Shown in pieces: positions 1-6,479 of a stretch of 23,781 nt of DNA. The stretch is from contig CAZKVQ010000045.1 of NCBI GenBank assembly GCA_964556255.1, forward strand, positions 1-23,781, written 5' to 3'. The notes beneath the pieces were generated by a model, which saw only the letters and a program-made list of their open reading frames with translations, had not been told where the DNA came from and ran no database searches. Source of the DNA: JACJWR01 sp964556255. Its GTDB lineage: Bacteria > Actinomycetota > Actinomycetes > S36-B12 > UBA10799. Numbering within the stretch: position 1 is the first letter of the stretch; each line of letters opens with the position of its first letter. A program made the translations under genes and the position numbers.

Positions 1-657
1 CAGCAGGATGGTCCAGGTGAAGATCGACATCCGGAACATCGTCATGCCGGGGGCGCGCATCGTCACGATCGTGGTGATGAAGTTGACGGCGGACAGGATC
101 GTTCCCAGACCGCCCAGGGTGAAGCCCAGGATCCACATGTCCGCGCCCTGGGACGGGGTGAAGATCTCTAGCGAGAGCGGGGCGTAAGCGAACCATCCGA
201 AGTCCGCGGCGCCGGAAGGCGTCAGGAAACTCGCCATCACGATGATGCCGCCGAAGAGGAAGGCGTAGTAGCCGAACATGTTCAGGCGCGGGAAGGCTAC
301 GTCCGGGGCGCCGATCTGCAACGGCATGATGACGTTGCCGAAGCCGACGAAGATCGGCGTCGCGAACAGCAACAACATAATGCTGCCGTGCATGGTGAAC
401 ATCTGGTTGTACTGGGCATTGCTGAGGAACTGCAGGCCCGGCATGGTCAACTCGGCACGGATCAGCAGCGCCATGATGCCGCCGACGAGGAAGAACACCA
501 TCGAAGTGATGATGTACAGGTAGCCGATCGTCTTGTGGTCGGTGGAGGTCATCCACTTCACGATGGTGCGACCGAGATGCTGCTTGCGCAGTTCTTTCCG
601 GTCGATCGGGGCGGACTGGATTGCCGCCTTCTGCGGCGGCTCACTGAGGATCGTCAT
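1..657 (-). CDS. ctaD: Cytochrome c oxidase subunit I (CtaD), N-terminal part; gene runs off the window
   Basis: Catalytic, heme/copper-bearing subunit of the aa3-type terminal oxidase in the cytoplasmic membrane. Reading the minus strand from the ATG at 657-655 gives 219 residues without a stop to the window edge. An N-terminal cytoplasmic segment precedes the conserved W-M-T-S-T-D-H-K-T-I-G-Y motif (about residues 35-46), followed by hydrophobic helices. His90 in F-T-M-H-G is the expected low-spin heme a ligand of helix II, and it precedes the conserved L-L-L-F-A-T-P-I segment. The remaining helices, the CuB ligands and the Tyr-His crosslink lie outside the window. The start codon overlaps the ctaC stop as ATGA, so the two subunits are co-transcribed and probably translationally coupled. 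Identity is very secure; the gene is cut only by the window edge. Confidence 0.97.
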   Translation of the reverse strand, partial: MTILSEPPQKAAIQSAPIDRKELRKQHLGRTIVKWMTSTDHKTIGYLYIITSMVFFLVGGIMALLIRAELTMPGLQFLSNAQYNQMFTMHGSIMLLLFATPIFVGFGNVIMPLQIGAPDVAFPRLNMFGYYAFLFGGIIVMASFLTPSGAADFGWFAYAPLSLEIFTPSQGADMWILGFTLGGLGTILSAVNFITTIVTMRAPGMTMFRMSIFTWTILL

Positions 658-1493
658 GATTGATCCTTCCCGCCCACAACTTGGGCTTTGTCGTTGACAC
701 GGCCGGCGTCGAGGACACCGACTTGACCCTTGGCCCGCAGTTCAGCCATATGGGCATCGAATTCCGCCTGGGGGACGACCTTGACGTTGAAGAGCATCCG
801 GGAGTGGTCAACGCCGCACAATTCGGCGCACTTGCCCGCGAAGGTGCCTTCACGGTTGGGGGTCAATTCGAACTCGTTGTAGCGGCCCGGCACCACATCC
901 ATCTTGAACAGGAAGGCAGGCACCCAGAACGAGTGGATGACATCCGGGGAGGCGAGCTTGAACTTGACCTTTTCGTTTACCGGCAGATAGAGGGTCGGCA
1001 GGTTCGTATCTCCCGGCACACCGACGTCGTAGACGTTCTGATCGAGGTAGTTGAAGGTCCACGACCACCGAAAACCGACCACCCCGATGGTCTCCTTCTG
1101 GTCGTTCTTCACTGTCGTGAGTTCGGAAGCGTCACGGATGGTGAAGAACAGCAGCGCCCCCACAACCGCGATGGGGGCAACCGTGTAGAGGACCTCGATC
1201 GGGATGTTGTAGCGCAACTGCCGCGGAACCGAGGTGTCCCCACGACGACGCCGGTAGACGATGATGCACCAGATGATCAAGCCCCAGGTGAGGATTCCCA
1301 CGGCCAGGGCAGTCACCCAGGTGCCGTTCCAGAGACTCTGCACAATGCTGGATTCTTCGGACGCGCCTTCCGGCATTCCCCCACGGGACCACGCGGCGGC
1401 CGAACAGCCGCCAAGGCTCAGGGTGGCCAGGGCGGCTATGCCTACCCAGGCGCCGGTGCGGCGGACCCGCTTTGCACTGTCGATGCGTTGCAC
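654..1493 (-). CDS. ctaC: Cytochrome c oxidase subunit II (CtaC), lipoprotein
   Basis: Subunit II of the aa3 oxidase; it carries the CuA centre that receives electrons from cytochrome c (the bcc complex in actinobacteria). The 279-residue form starts at GTG 1493, which has GGAAGG six bases upstream. A GTG at 1523 would add ten residues but has no visible ribosome site. The N-terminus is an export signal ending in the lipobox L-G-G-C (Cys30). Two membrane helices follow (about 56-80 and 103-119), then the cupredoxin domain. All CuA ligands are present: His187, Cys222, Glu224, Cys226, His230 and Met233. There is no C-terminal cytochrome c domain. The stop overlaps the ctaD start. Its upstream region is shared with the divergent desulfurase-like gene. 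Confidence 0.96.
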   Translation of the reverse strand: MQRIDSAKRVRRTGAWVGIAALATLSLGGCSAAAWSRGGMPEGASEESSIVQSLWNGTWVTALAVGILTWGLIIWCIIVYRRRRGDTSVPRQLRYNIPIEVLYTVAPIAVVGALLFFTIRDASELTTVKNDQKETIGVVGFRWSWTFNYLDQNVYDVGVPGDTNLPTLYLPVNEKVKFKLASPDVIHSFWVPAFLFKMDVVPGRYNEFELTPNREGTFAGKCAELCGVDHSRMLFNVKVVPQAEFDAHMAELRAKGQVGVLDAGRVNDKAQVVGGKDQS

Positions 1494-1541
1494 GTGTCGC
1501 CTTCCACTTGTCGAGAGGTCCACGCGCTCCCGGCGCAGACA

Positions 1542-1558
1542 GTCAGGTGGTGCCTGAC
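1542..1558. promoter_or_regulatory. Inverted repeat in the ctaC 5' region, possible operator
   Basis: A perfect 6-bp inverted repeat, GTCAGG and CCTGAC separated by five bases, lies in the 167-bp divergent region between ctaC and the desulfurase-like gene. It sits just downstream of a plausible minus-strand -10 for ctaC, so it would overlap the transcription start or the early leader. It could be a repressor site or an RNA hairpin. No regulator is recognised. Confidence 0.3.
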
Positions 1559-1562
1559 GGTG

Positions 1563-1568
1563 AGATTA
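1563..1568 (-). promoter_or_regulatory. Candidate -10 element for ctaC
   Basis: The minus strand reads TAATCT, fitting the actinobacterial TANNNT -10. No convincing -35 is seen 16-18 bases upstream. It would give a leader of roughly 60 bases before GTG 1493, which has its own Shine-Dalgarno. Confidence 0.35.
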
Positions 1569-1660
1569 GCGCAGGTTGGGCCGTTGCGAGACCTTGGGTG
1601 GAACCTTGGCGTGGGAGTGTCGGTCGATGTACCCACGACATGGCCGGATCAGGCGGCAGA

Positions 1661-2788
1661 ATGAGCCCCGTGAACCGGGTATTCCTTGCTGCGGAGGCCG
1701 GTCAGCCCATGTCCGCAGTCGCCGCGGAGGCGTACTCGCATGCGGCTGCAAGCGGCTGGGCAGACCCCGGACTGCGCGCCCATGAGGGGCGTCGAAGCCG
1801 GACCATCGCCGAGGCGTCGGCGACCTCAATCGCGGTCTCGCTGGGCGCGCCCGGTGCAGCCGTCCACTACTACCCGAACCTCGACATGGCGATCCAGGCA
1901 GCTCTGAGCTCCCTAGGTGAGCCGCCCGTCCTGCTGAGCCGGGTCGAGCGGCGGAGCGCCCTTACCTGGGCAGCGGAACGCTCCTCCCCGGCTGAGCCGC
2001 TGCTCTGCCGCGTCGACGGGAACGGGATCATCGACCTCGGACACTGGCAGGAGTTGCTCGGCCAGAGACCCGGGCTGGCCCTGCTGCAGGTGGCGAACCA
2101 GGAGACCGGATCCCTGCAGCCCCTTGTCGCTGCCGCGGCCGCCTGCGAGATGGCCGGCGTACCGCTGGTCGTGGAGGCTTCGACCTCCGTGGGTCGCGTG
2201 CCATTACCGGCATGCAGCTGGCTGGGGCTGGTCGCGGATGCCAGGAGCTGGGCGGGCGGAACACCCAGCCTGCTGGTGGTTCGTCCGGGAACCGGCCATC
2301 GAGCGACCAGACCGGGGATGGGTCCGGCCGTCGGCGAACCCGGGCAGGTGAATGTGGCCGGCGTGGCCGCGGCCGCCCTGGGATTGGAGGGAACGCTGGT
2401 CGACCTCCCGGCGACCGCGGCGCGACATCATGCCTGGACGACCAGAATGCGGGCGGATATCCCCCACCGAGTGCCCGACGTGGCCATGCACGGGTCTGCC
2501 ACGGACCACCTGCCCTACCTGGTCGCGCTCTCGGCACTCTATGTGGACGGGGAGGCTCTGCTGCTGGAGCTGGACCGCCGAGGATTCGCAGTGGCCAGTG
2601 GCTCCCCCTGCGCCAACGACAACGGTGAGATGAGCCACGTACTCAGCGCGATCGGGGCCTTGGGCAGCGGCAACGTCCGGGTCTCCCTCCCCCTTGACAC
2701 CACCGAACAGGACATCGACAGGTTCCTCGATGAGCTGCCGGACGCGGTGAGGTCTGTGCGCGTGGCAGGCGGAGCGGCAGACCTGTGA
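1661..2788 (+). CDS. Cysteine desulfurase-fold (class V aminotransferase) protein lacking the PLP lysine
   Basis: 375 residues from ATG 1661 (GTG 1670 is an alternative; the ribosome site is weak). The C-terminal two thirds follow the NifS/IscS family: N-Q-E-T-G-S-L-Q-P (146-154), the catalytic-cysteine loop S-G-S-P-C-A-N-D-N (Cys317), S-H-V-L-S-A-I-G (325-332), and the closing R-V-S-L with T-T-E-Q-D-I-D. The cofactor pocket is degraded. The usual S-G-H-K aligns with A-D-A-R, so Lys becomes Arg195. The PLP-pairing Asp is Glu172, the PLP-stacking His of E-H-x-A becomes Arg97, and the N-terminal D-N-A-A-T-T motif is missing. No lysine occurs anywhere in the protein. Normal desulfurase chemistry is therefore not expected; a PLP-independent persulfide relay, scaffold or regulator is inferred. 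The stop overlaps the start of the TusA-like gene by 4 nt (GTGA). The gene is divergent from ctaC. Confidence 0.85.
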   Translation: MSPVNRVFLAAEAGQPMSAVAAEAYSHAAASGWADPGLRAHEGRRSRTIAEASATSIAVSLGAPGAAVHYYPNLDMAIQAALSSLGEPPVLLSRVERRSALTWAAERSSPAEPLLCRVDGNGIIDLGHWQELLGQRPGLALLQVANQETGSLQPLVAAAAACEMAGVPLVVEASTSVGRVPLPACSWLGLVADARSWAGGTPSLLVVRPGTGHRATRPGMGPAVGEPGQVNVAGVAAAALGLEGTLVDLPATAARHHAWTTRMRADIPHRVPDVAMHGSATDHLPYLVALSALYVDGEALLLELDRRGFAVASGSPCANDNGEMSHVLSAIGALGSGNVRVSLPLDTTEQDIDRFLDELPDAVRSVRVAGGAADL

Positions 2789-3087
2789 CCTCTGACACCG
2801 GATCCCCCTTTGACGAAGCCGTCACCGTCGTGGACGCCTTCGGGCTGGCCTGTCCGCAACCGGTCATCGCGCTGGCACGGGCGGCCGCGGGACTGCCCGA
2901 GGGGGCGCGGATCGATCTGCTGTCCGACGATCCAGCCGCGGACGCGGACGTTGCTGCCTGGTGCCGAATGAAGAGCGCGAAATTCCTGGGCATGCGGCCG
3001 CAACCGCCGGGCCGGCGCTATCTGGTGAGGCTCGGCCCTCCCAAGGCGGGTGGCAACCTCAGTAATCCCGGCAACCGGCCCGCGTAA
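2785..3087 (+). CDS. TusA-like sulfur carrier (SirA/TusA family)
   Basis: A 100-residue cytosolic protein of the TusA/SirA/YedF family, whose members carry sulfur as a persulfide on the cysteine of a C-P-x-P motif. Here the motif is G-L-A-C-P-Q-P with Cys23, followed by a predicted helix and the family signature D-D-P-A-A-D-A-D-V-A-A-W-C. The usual G-H after that signature is replaced by S-A. The GTG start overlaps the stop of the desulfurase-like gene (GTGA), so the two are almost certainly translated as a pair. The C-terminal 20 or so residues, rich in Gly, Pro and Asn, extend beyond the usual 75-80-residue family length and are encoded opposite the end of aat. The sulfur acceptor is unknown (tRNA thiolation, Fe-S or cofactor sulfur are all possible). 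Confidence 0.85.
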   Translation: MTSDTGSPFDEAVTVVDAFGLACPQPVIALARAAAGLPEGARIDLLSDDPAADADVAAWCRMKSAKFLGMRPQPPGRRYLVRLGPPKAGGNLSNPGNRPA

Positions 3088-3731
3088 TCCGAACCCGCCA
3101 TCTCGTGACAGCCCAACGAGGCCAGATGATCTGTCAGCCACTGCACGTCCACCAGCCGTTGGTCGCCATCCGGGGCGCCGAAGATGAGTCGGCTCAGATG
3201 GGCGACGGCGGCTTTGGATGCGTCCGTCACGCGTCGGAACTTGCTGTCGGCGCAGAAGAGGCCGCCGAGTTCAACGCCGAGCAGCCCACCCACGAGTTCC
3301 CCCGCCAGCCACACCTCCACAGAATGCGCATAGCCGGCCTCATGCAGAGCCAGATATGCGACGCGGTAGTCCTCGTTGATCCAACCACCAGGACGACGGG
3401 GGTCAGCGCAGCCGGCCACCACCTCAGCGAATGCCTCGTCGACGGAGAAATCGAACCGGGACATCGAACGCCTCAGGGACCTGCTGGGGACCAAGCCGGG
3501 TGCAGCCAACACTCCGCGCGGATCGGGAGCCAACCAAGCCAAGACGGTGCCCGCGGGTCGGTCGCCGTCGCCCGCCACCGGCACCTCCATCGGGAACAAC
3601 CCGCCGGCATAGCCCTGCAGCATGCTCGCGGGCTCGACCCGTCCCCCCAGCAGCACGATCTCCGTCTGCTCAGTCAGTTCCTCGGGGACCGTCCAGGTGC
3701 CGGCGATCGCGGGCACCTCGATCTCAGCCAC
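3018..3731 (-). CDS. aat: Leucyl/phenylalanyl-tRNA--protein transferase
   Basis: Transfers Leu or Phe from aminoacyl-tRNA to N-terminal Lys/Arg of proteins, marking them for ClpS/ClpAP-type degradation (N-degron pathway). The 237 residues contain family motifs in order: G-L-F-P-M (44-48), W-L-A-P-D-P-R (66-72), W-I-N-E-D-Y (117-122), A-H-S-V-E-V-W (135-141), L-V-G-G-L-L-G-V (146-153), D-x-Q (195-197) and H-L-A-S-L-G (202-207). The catalytic-region motif, usually G-E-S-M-F, reads A-D-S-K-F (161-165). The start is GTG 3731, three bases after the adenosine kinase stop and without a strong ribosome site, so translation probably depends on the upstream gene. The last 70 bases overlap the convergent TusA-like gene. 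Confidence 0.92.
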   Translation of the reverse strand: MAEIEVPAIAGTWTVPEELTEQTEIVLLGGRVEPASMLQGYAGGLFPMEVPVAGDGDRPAGTVLAWLAPDPRGVLAAPGLVPSRSLRRSMSRFDFSVDEAFAEVVAGCADPRRPGGWINEDYRVAYLALHEAGYAHSVEVWLAGELVGGLLGVELGGLFCADSKFRRVTDASKAAVAHLSRLIFGAPDGDQRLVDVQWLTDHLASLGCHEMAGSDYAGRLPGLLRLPPALGGPSLTR

Positions 3732-3734
3732 GAC

Positions 3735-4715
3735 TCAGGCGGTCAGCCTGCCGGCGATCTCAGCGGCAGCCTCGTCACCGTAGGCCTCCGCGAAGCGGCG
3801 CTCGAAGTCGTCGGAGGTGAACTCGTACTCCTGGGTTCCGACCGTCTCAATCACATAGGTCGCCAGCATCGATCCGATCTCCGCGCAGCGCTGCGGCGAG
3901 ACCCCCCACACCAACCCGGCGAGGAAGCCGGCACGGAAGGCGTCCCCGACTCCGGTTGGATCGGCCAGCCGGACCTCCCGCGGAAGGACTGACACCCGGG
4001 CCACTTCTCCGTCCCGGGTTTCGATCTTGGCACCGTCCTTGCCGAGGGTGGTGACCCGGACACCGACCCGATCCAGGATCTCGGCGGCCGACCAGCCCGT
4101 CTTCTGCTCTGTGAGCGCGGCCTCGTACTCGTTGGTGAACAGGTACGCGGCGCCGTCGATCAGATGTCGGATGTCCTCACCAGCCATCCCGGCGAGTTGC
4201 TGCGAGGGGTCTGCAGCGAACGGGATGCCACGCTCGCGGCATTCCTCGGTGTGCCGCAGCATCGCCTCCGGATCATTGGGGCCGACCAGCACCAGGTCCA
4301 GACCGCCCAACCGGCTGGCCACCGGTTCGATCTCGATGTTGCGGGCTTCGGCCATCGCCCCCGGATAGAACGAGGCGATCTGGTTGTGGGCGGAATCTGT
4401 GGTGCACACGAATCTTGCGGTGTGGGCCACATCGGACACCTGGACGAAGGAAGTGTCCACTCCGTGGCGCTCGAGCCAGGAGCGGTAGTCGGCGAAATCC
4501 CCGCCGACCGCTGCCAGCAGCACCGGCCTGACCTGGAGCGTGCCCAGGCCGAAGGCGATGTTTGCCCCGACGCCGCCACGCCTGACCTGCAGGTCGTCGA
4601 CCAGGAACGACAGGCTGATGGTGTGGAGCTGGTCCGCAACGAGGGAGTCGGTGAACTTTCCGGGGAAGGTCATCAGGTGGTCGGTCGCGACCGAACCCGT
4701 TATACAGATGCGCAT
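3735..4715 (-). CDS. adoK: Adenosine kinase, PfkB/ribokinase family
   Basis: Phosphorylates adenosine to AMP with ATP (purine salvage). The N-terminus M-R-I-C-I-T-G-S-V-A-T-D-H-L-M resembles the M. tuberculosis enzyme as I recall it, and fixes the start at ATG 4715 (AGGA nine bases upstream); an upstream ATG at 4733 would add six residues. The 326-residue protein has the substrate-site R-G-G-V-G-A-N (46-52) and the PfkB signature D-P-T-G-V-G-D-A-F-R-A-G (252-263) with catalytic base Asp258. The mycobacterial-type tail T-V-G-T-Q-E-Y-E is also present. It lies 45 bases downstream of erpA and 3 bases upstream of aat. Another PfkB sugar kinase specificity cannot be excluded, but this subfamily matches actinobacterial AdoK. 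Confidence 0.88.
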   Translation of the reverse strand: MRICITGSVATDHLMTFPGKFTDSLVADQLHTISLSFLVDDLQVRRGGVGANIAFGLGTLQVRPVLLAAVGGDFADYRSWLERHGVDTSFVQVSDVAHTARFVCTTDSAHNQIASFYPGAMAEARNIEIEPVASRLGGLDLVLVGPNDPEAMLRHTEECRERGIPFAADPSQQLAGMAGEDIRHLIDGAAYLFTNEYEAALTEQKTGWSAAEILDRVGVRVTTLGKDGAKIETRDGEVARVSVLPREVRLADPTGVGDAFRAGFLAGLVWGVSPQRCAEIGSMLATYVIETVGTQEYEFTSDDFERRFAEAYGDEAAAEIAGRLTA

Positions 4716-4760
4716 GGCCGCAAATCCTGCCATGCGCGGGGATCGTTGCCCGGCGCCGGA

Positions 4761-5144
4761 CTAGTGGAAGGAGTCACCACAGGCGCAGGAGCCAGTGGCA
4801 TTCGGGTTGTCGATGGTGAAACCCTGCTTCTCGATGGTGTCGACGAAGTCGATCACGGCGCCGCCCAGATAGGGCACACTCATCCGGTCGGTGACGACGC
4901 TGACTCCGCCGAAGTCCTTGCTCACGTCACCGTCCAGCTTGCGGTCGTCGAAGAAGAGTTGATAGCGAAGTCCGGAACATCCACCGGGCTGCACCGCCAC
5001 CCGCAGGGCGAGGTCGTCGCGACCCTCCTGCTCGAGCAGGGACTTCACCTTCGCCGAAGCGGACTCGGTCAGAAGCACGCCGTCCACGGTCGCGCCGCTC
5101 TCGCCCTCGGGGGCTTCGGTGCCGATGACGCTGTCGGTGCTCAT
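4761..5144 (-). CDS. erpA: A-type iron-sulfur carrier (HesB/ErpA family)
   Basis: A small cytosolic carrier that accepts Fe-S clusters from the SUF machinery and passes them to apo-enzymes. The start is ATG 5144, with AGAGGAG six bases upstream; longer in-frame starts are not supported. The 127 residues comprise an acidic, disordered N-terminus (1-22) and then the A-type fold. The three conserved cysteines are Cys56 (G-G-C-S-G) and Cys120/Cys122 (C-A-C-G). The C-terminus G-D-S-F-H is standard. A 19-bp iron-box-like sequence lies 37 bases upstream of the start, suggesting control by iron through a DtxR/IdeR-type regulator. Likely clients in the window include NadA. Adenosine kinase and aat follow on the same strand and may share the transcript. 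Confidence 0.93.
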   Translation of the reverse strand: MSTDSVIGTEAPEGESGATVDGVLLTESASAKVKSLLEQEGRDDLALRVAVQPGGCSGLRYQLFFDDRKLDGDVSKDFGGVSVVTDRMSVPYLGGAVIDFVDTIEKQGFTIDNPNATGSCACGDSFH

Positions 5145-5181
5145 GAAAACTCCTCTTGGCTGGGACTGCTGTTCAGAACGA

Positions 5182-5200
5182 TCAGGTAAGCCTAACTTAT
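5182..5200. promoter_or_regulatory. Candidate DtxR/IdeR iron box upstream of erpA
   Basis: The 19-base sequence matches the DtxR/IdeR operator consensus TTAGGTTAGSCTAACCTAA at 15 of 19 positions, counted by eye. It includes an uninterrupted central AAGCCTAAC and both half-site cores, AGGTAAG and CCTAACTTA. On the erpA strand it contains TAGGCT, which fits a -10 hexamer, so a bound repressor would occlude the promoter. It lies 38-56 bases upstream of the erpA ATG. The match is by consensus only; the regulator gene is not in the window. Confidence 0.6.
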
Positions 5201-5273
5201 TCCCGGCCAACGACGACTCGTCGCGCCGAGCCCCGCCCGCGTCTCCACCGATCCCCCGATCGGCTCTGCCCGA

Positions 5274-6438
5274 TCAGGTGGACGAGTTCCGTCGCGACCA
5301 GGTCCGGGCCACCCGCTCAGCGGTGGCGGCAAGGGCCTCGGCGGGCTGCGCCATGGACTGCGCCACCGAGCCGACGGTATCGCTGGCCGAGTAGGCCCCC
5401 GTGACGCCGATCGCCGAGTAGTCACGCCGACCGACGATCACCTCGCCGGCGAGCACGATGCACGGCCGAGCCCGGTCCAGCGCGATGGCCGCAACGCCGC
5501 TGACAACCTTCCCATGAAGGGACTGCCAGTCGAATCGACCCTCGCCGGTGATCACCAGGTCGGCCTGCGCGGTCAAGGTCGGGAGCCCCACGATCTCGGC
5601 GACGGTGGTGATCCCTGGCGCCCTGCGAGCGCCCAGTTGGGCCAGGGCGTAGCCGAGCCCGCCCGCCGCCCCGGCGCCGGCGGCCAACGCCGGGTCCTTG
5701 CCGTTGGGTGCCCGACCCACGAGCTCGGCGAAGTTCCCCAGGGCCGCCTCCAGGGTTTNNNNNNNNNNCCGCCTCCAGCCCCCATGTCAGCAGCCGGTCG
5801 GCCTGCTCCGGGGTCGCCCCCTTCTGCGGAGCGAAGATCCGGGTAGCGCCGCGCATTCCCAGCAGCGGGTTGTCCACGTCGCTCGCGGCTACCAATTCGA
5901 CGCCGGCAACTGCTTCGCGGGCAGCCTCGATATCGACGCGGGTCAGGGTGCGCAGGGGGCCCCCGCCGGCGTCCAGGGGGCCGTCCGCCACTGCGCCGAG
6001 GGCCGCCAGCATGCCGGCACCACCGTCGTTGGTGGCAGAGCCCCCGAGGCCTACCACGATTCGACTGGCGCCGGCATCGACCGCCGCCGCGATGAGTTGA
6101 CCCACCCCGAAACACGTGGTGTGCCCGGGGTTGCGCACCTTGCCGGGGACAAGTTGCAGTCCACACGCCTGGGCCGCCTCGATGTAGGCGGTGTCGTCGA
6201 CCATGGCGATCGTGGCCGTCACATCCTGGCCGAGCGGGCCGGTCGTGGGGATGTCGAGCAACTCGGCGTCGGTGGCCTCCGCCACCACCTCCACGAAACC
6301 GGGCCCACCGTCGGACATCGGACGGAGCACGAGCTCATCGTCCGGGGCATGCCTCGCCCACCCCTCGGCCATCGCCCTCGCCGCCTCGGAAGCCGTCAAG
6401 GTACCGCCGAAACAGTCGGGGGCCACGATCACTCGCAC
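5274..6438 (-). CDS. garK: Glycerate 2-kinase, interrupted by an assembly gap
   Basis: Phosphorylates D-glycerate (class I glycerate kinase family) and feeds lower glycolysis. It starts at GTG 6438 (in-frame GTG 6432 is also possible), with the family N-terminus V-I-V-A-P-D-C-F-G-G-T-L-T-A and the motif G-L-G-G-S-A-T-N-D-G-G-A-G (130-142). After about 223 residues the frame runs into ten Ns; the rest of the protein (G-A-G-A-A-G-G-L-G-Y-A-L and D-L-V-I-T-G-E-G-R-F-D) continues in another frame to the stop at 5274. The flanks of the gap share a 10-bp repeat. Collapsing it with the gap (25 bases) restores a single 379-codon frame of normal length, so the break looks like an artefact and not a pseudogene. 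The gene is divergent from nadA. Confidence 0.9.
5759..5768. other. Assembly gap (10 N)
   Basis: Ten undetermined bases. The sequence CCGCCTCCAG occurs immediately to the right (5769-5778) and again five bases to the left (5744-5753), as expected where two contig ends overlap but were joined by a nominal spacer. Ten is probably a placeholder length. Confidence 0.97.
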
Positions 6439-6446
6439 AGCACGGG

Positions 6447-6452
6447 AGACTA
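6447..6452 (-). promoter_or_regulatory. Candidate -10 for leaderless glycerate kinase transcript
   Basis: The minus strand reads TAGTCT (TANNNT), eight bases before GTG 6438. No Shine-Dalgarno precedes that GTG, so transcription may begin at or beside the start codon. The whole garK-nadA divergent region is only 41 bases. On the other strand, CAAGAT at 6468-6473 sits six bases before the nadA ATG and may play the same part, with a weaker match. Confidence 0.4.
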
Positions 6453-6479
6453 CCCATCTTCGCGTGCCAAGATGTCCCC

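Noticed and set aside
660..1664. Long plus-strand ORF (334 codons) opposite ctaC
   Set aside because: Mirror of ctaC in GC-rich codon usage; no domain motif, whereas the minus strand has a complete CuA site.
3105..3992. Plus-strand ORF (295 codons) opposite aat and adenosine kinase
   Set aside because: Antisense open frame with no recognisable motif; the two minus-strand genes are certain.
4164..5189. Plus-strand ORF (341 codons) opposite adoK and erpA
   Set aside because: Spans two real genes and their intergenic iron box; composition is that of an antisense shadow.
5274..6438. Glycerate kinase as a pseudogene
   Set aside because: The only break is at the N run, and collapsing the flanking 10-bp repeat restores the frame.
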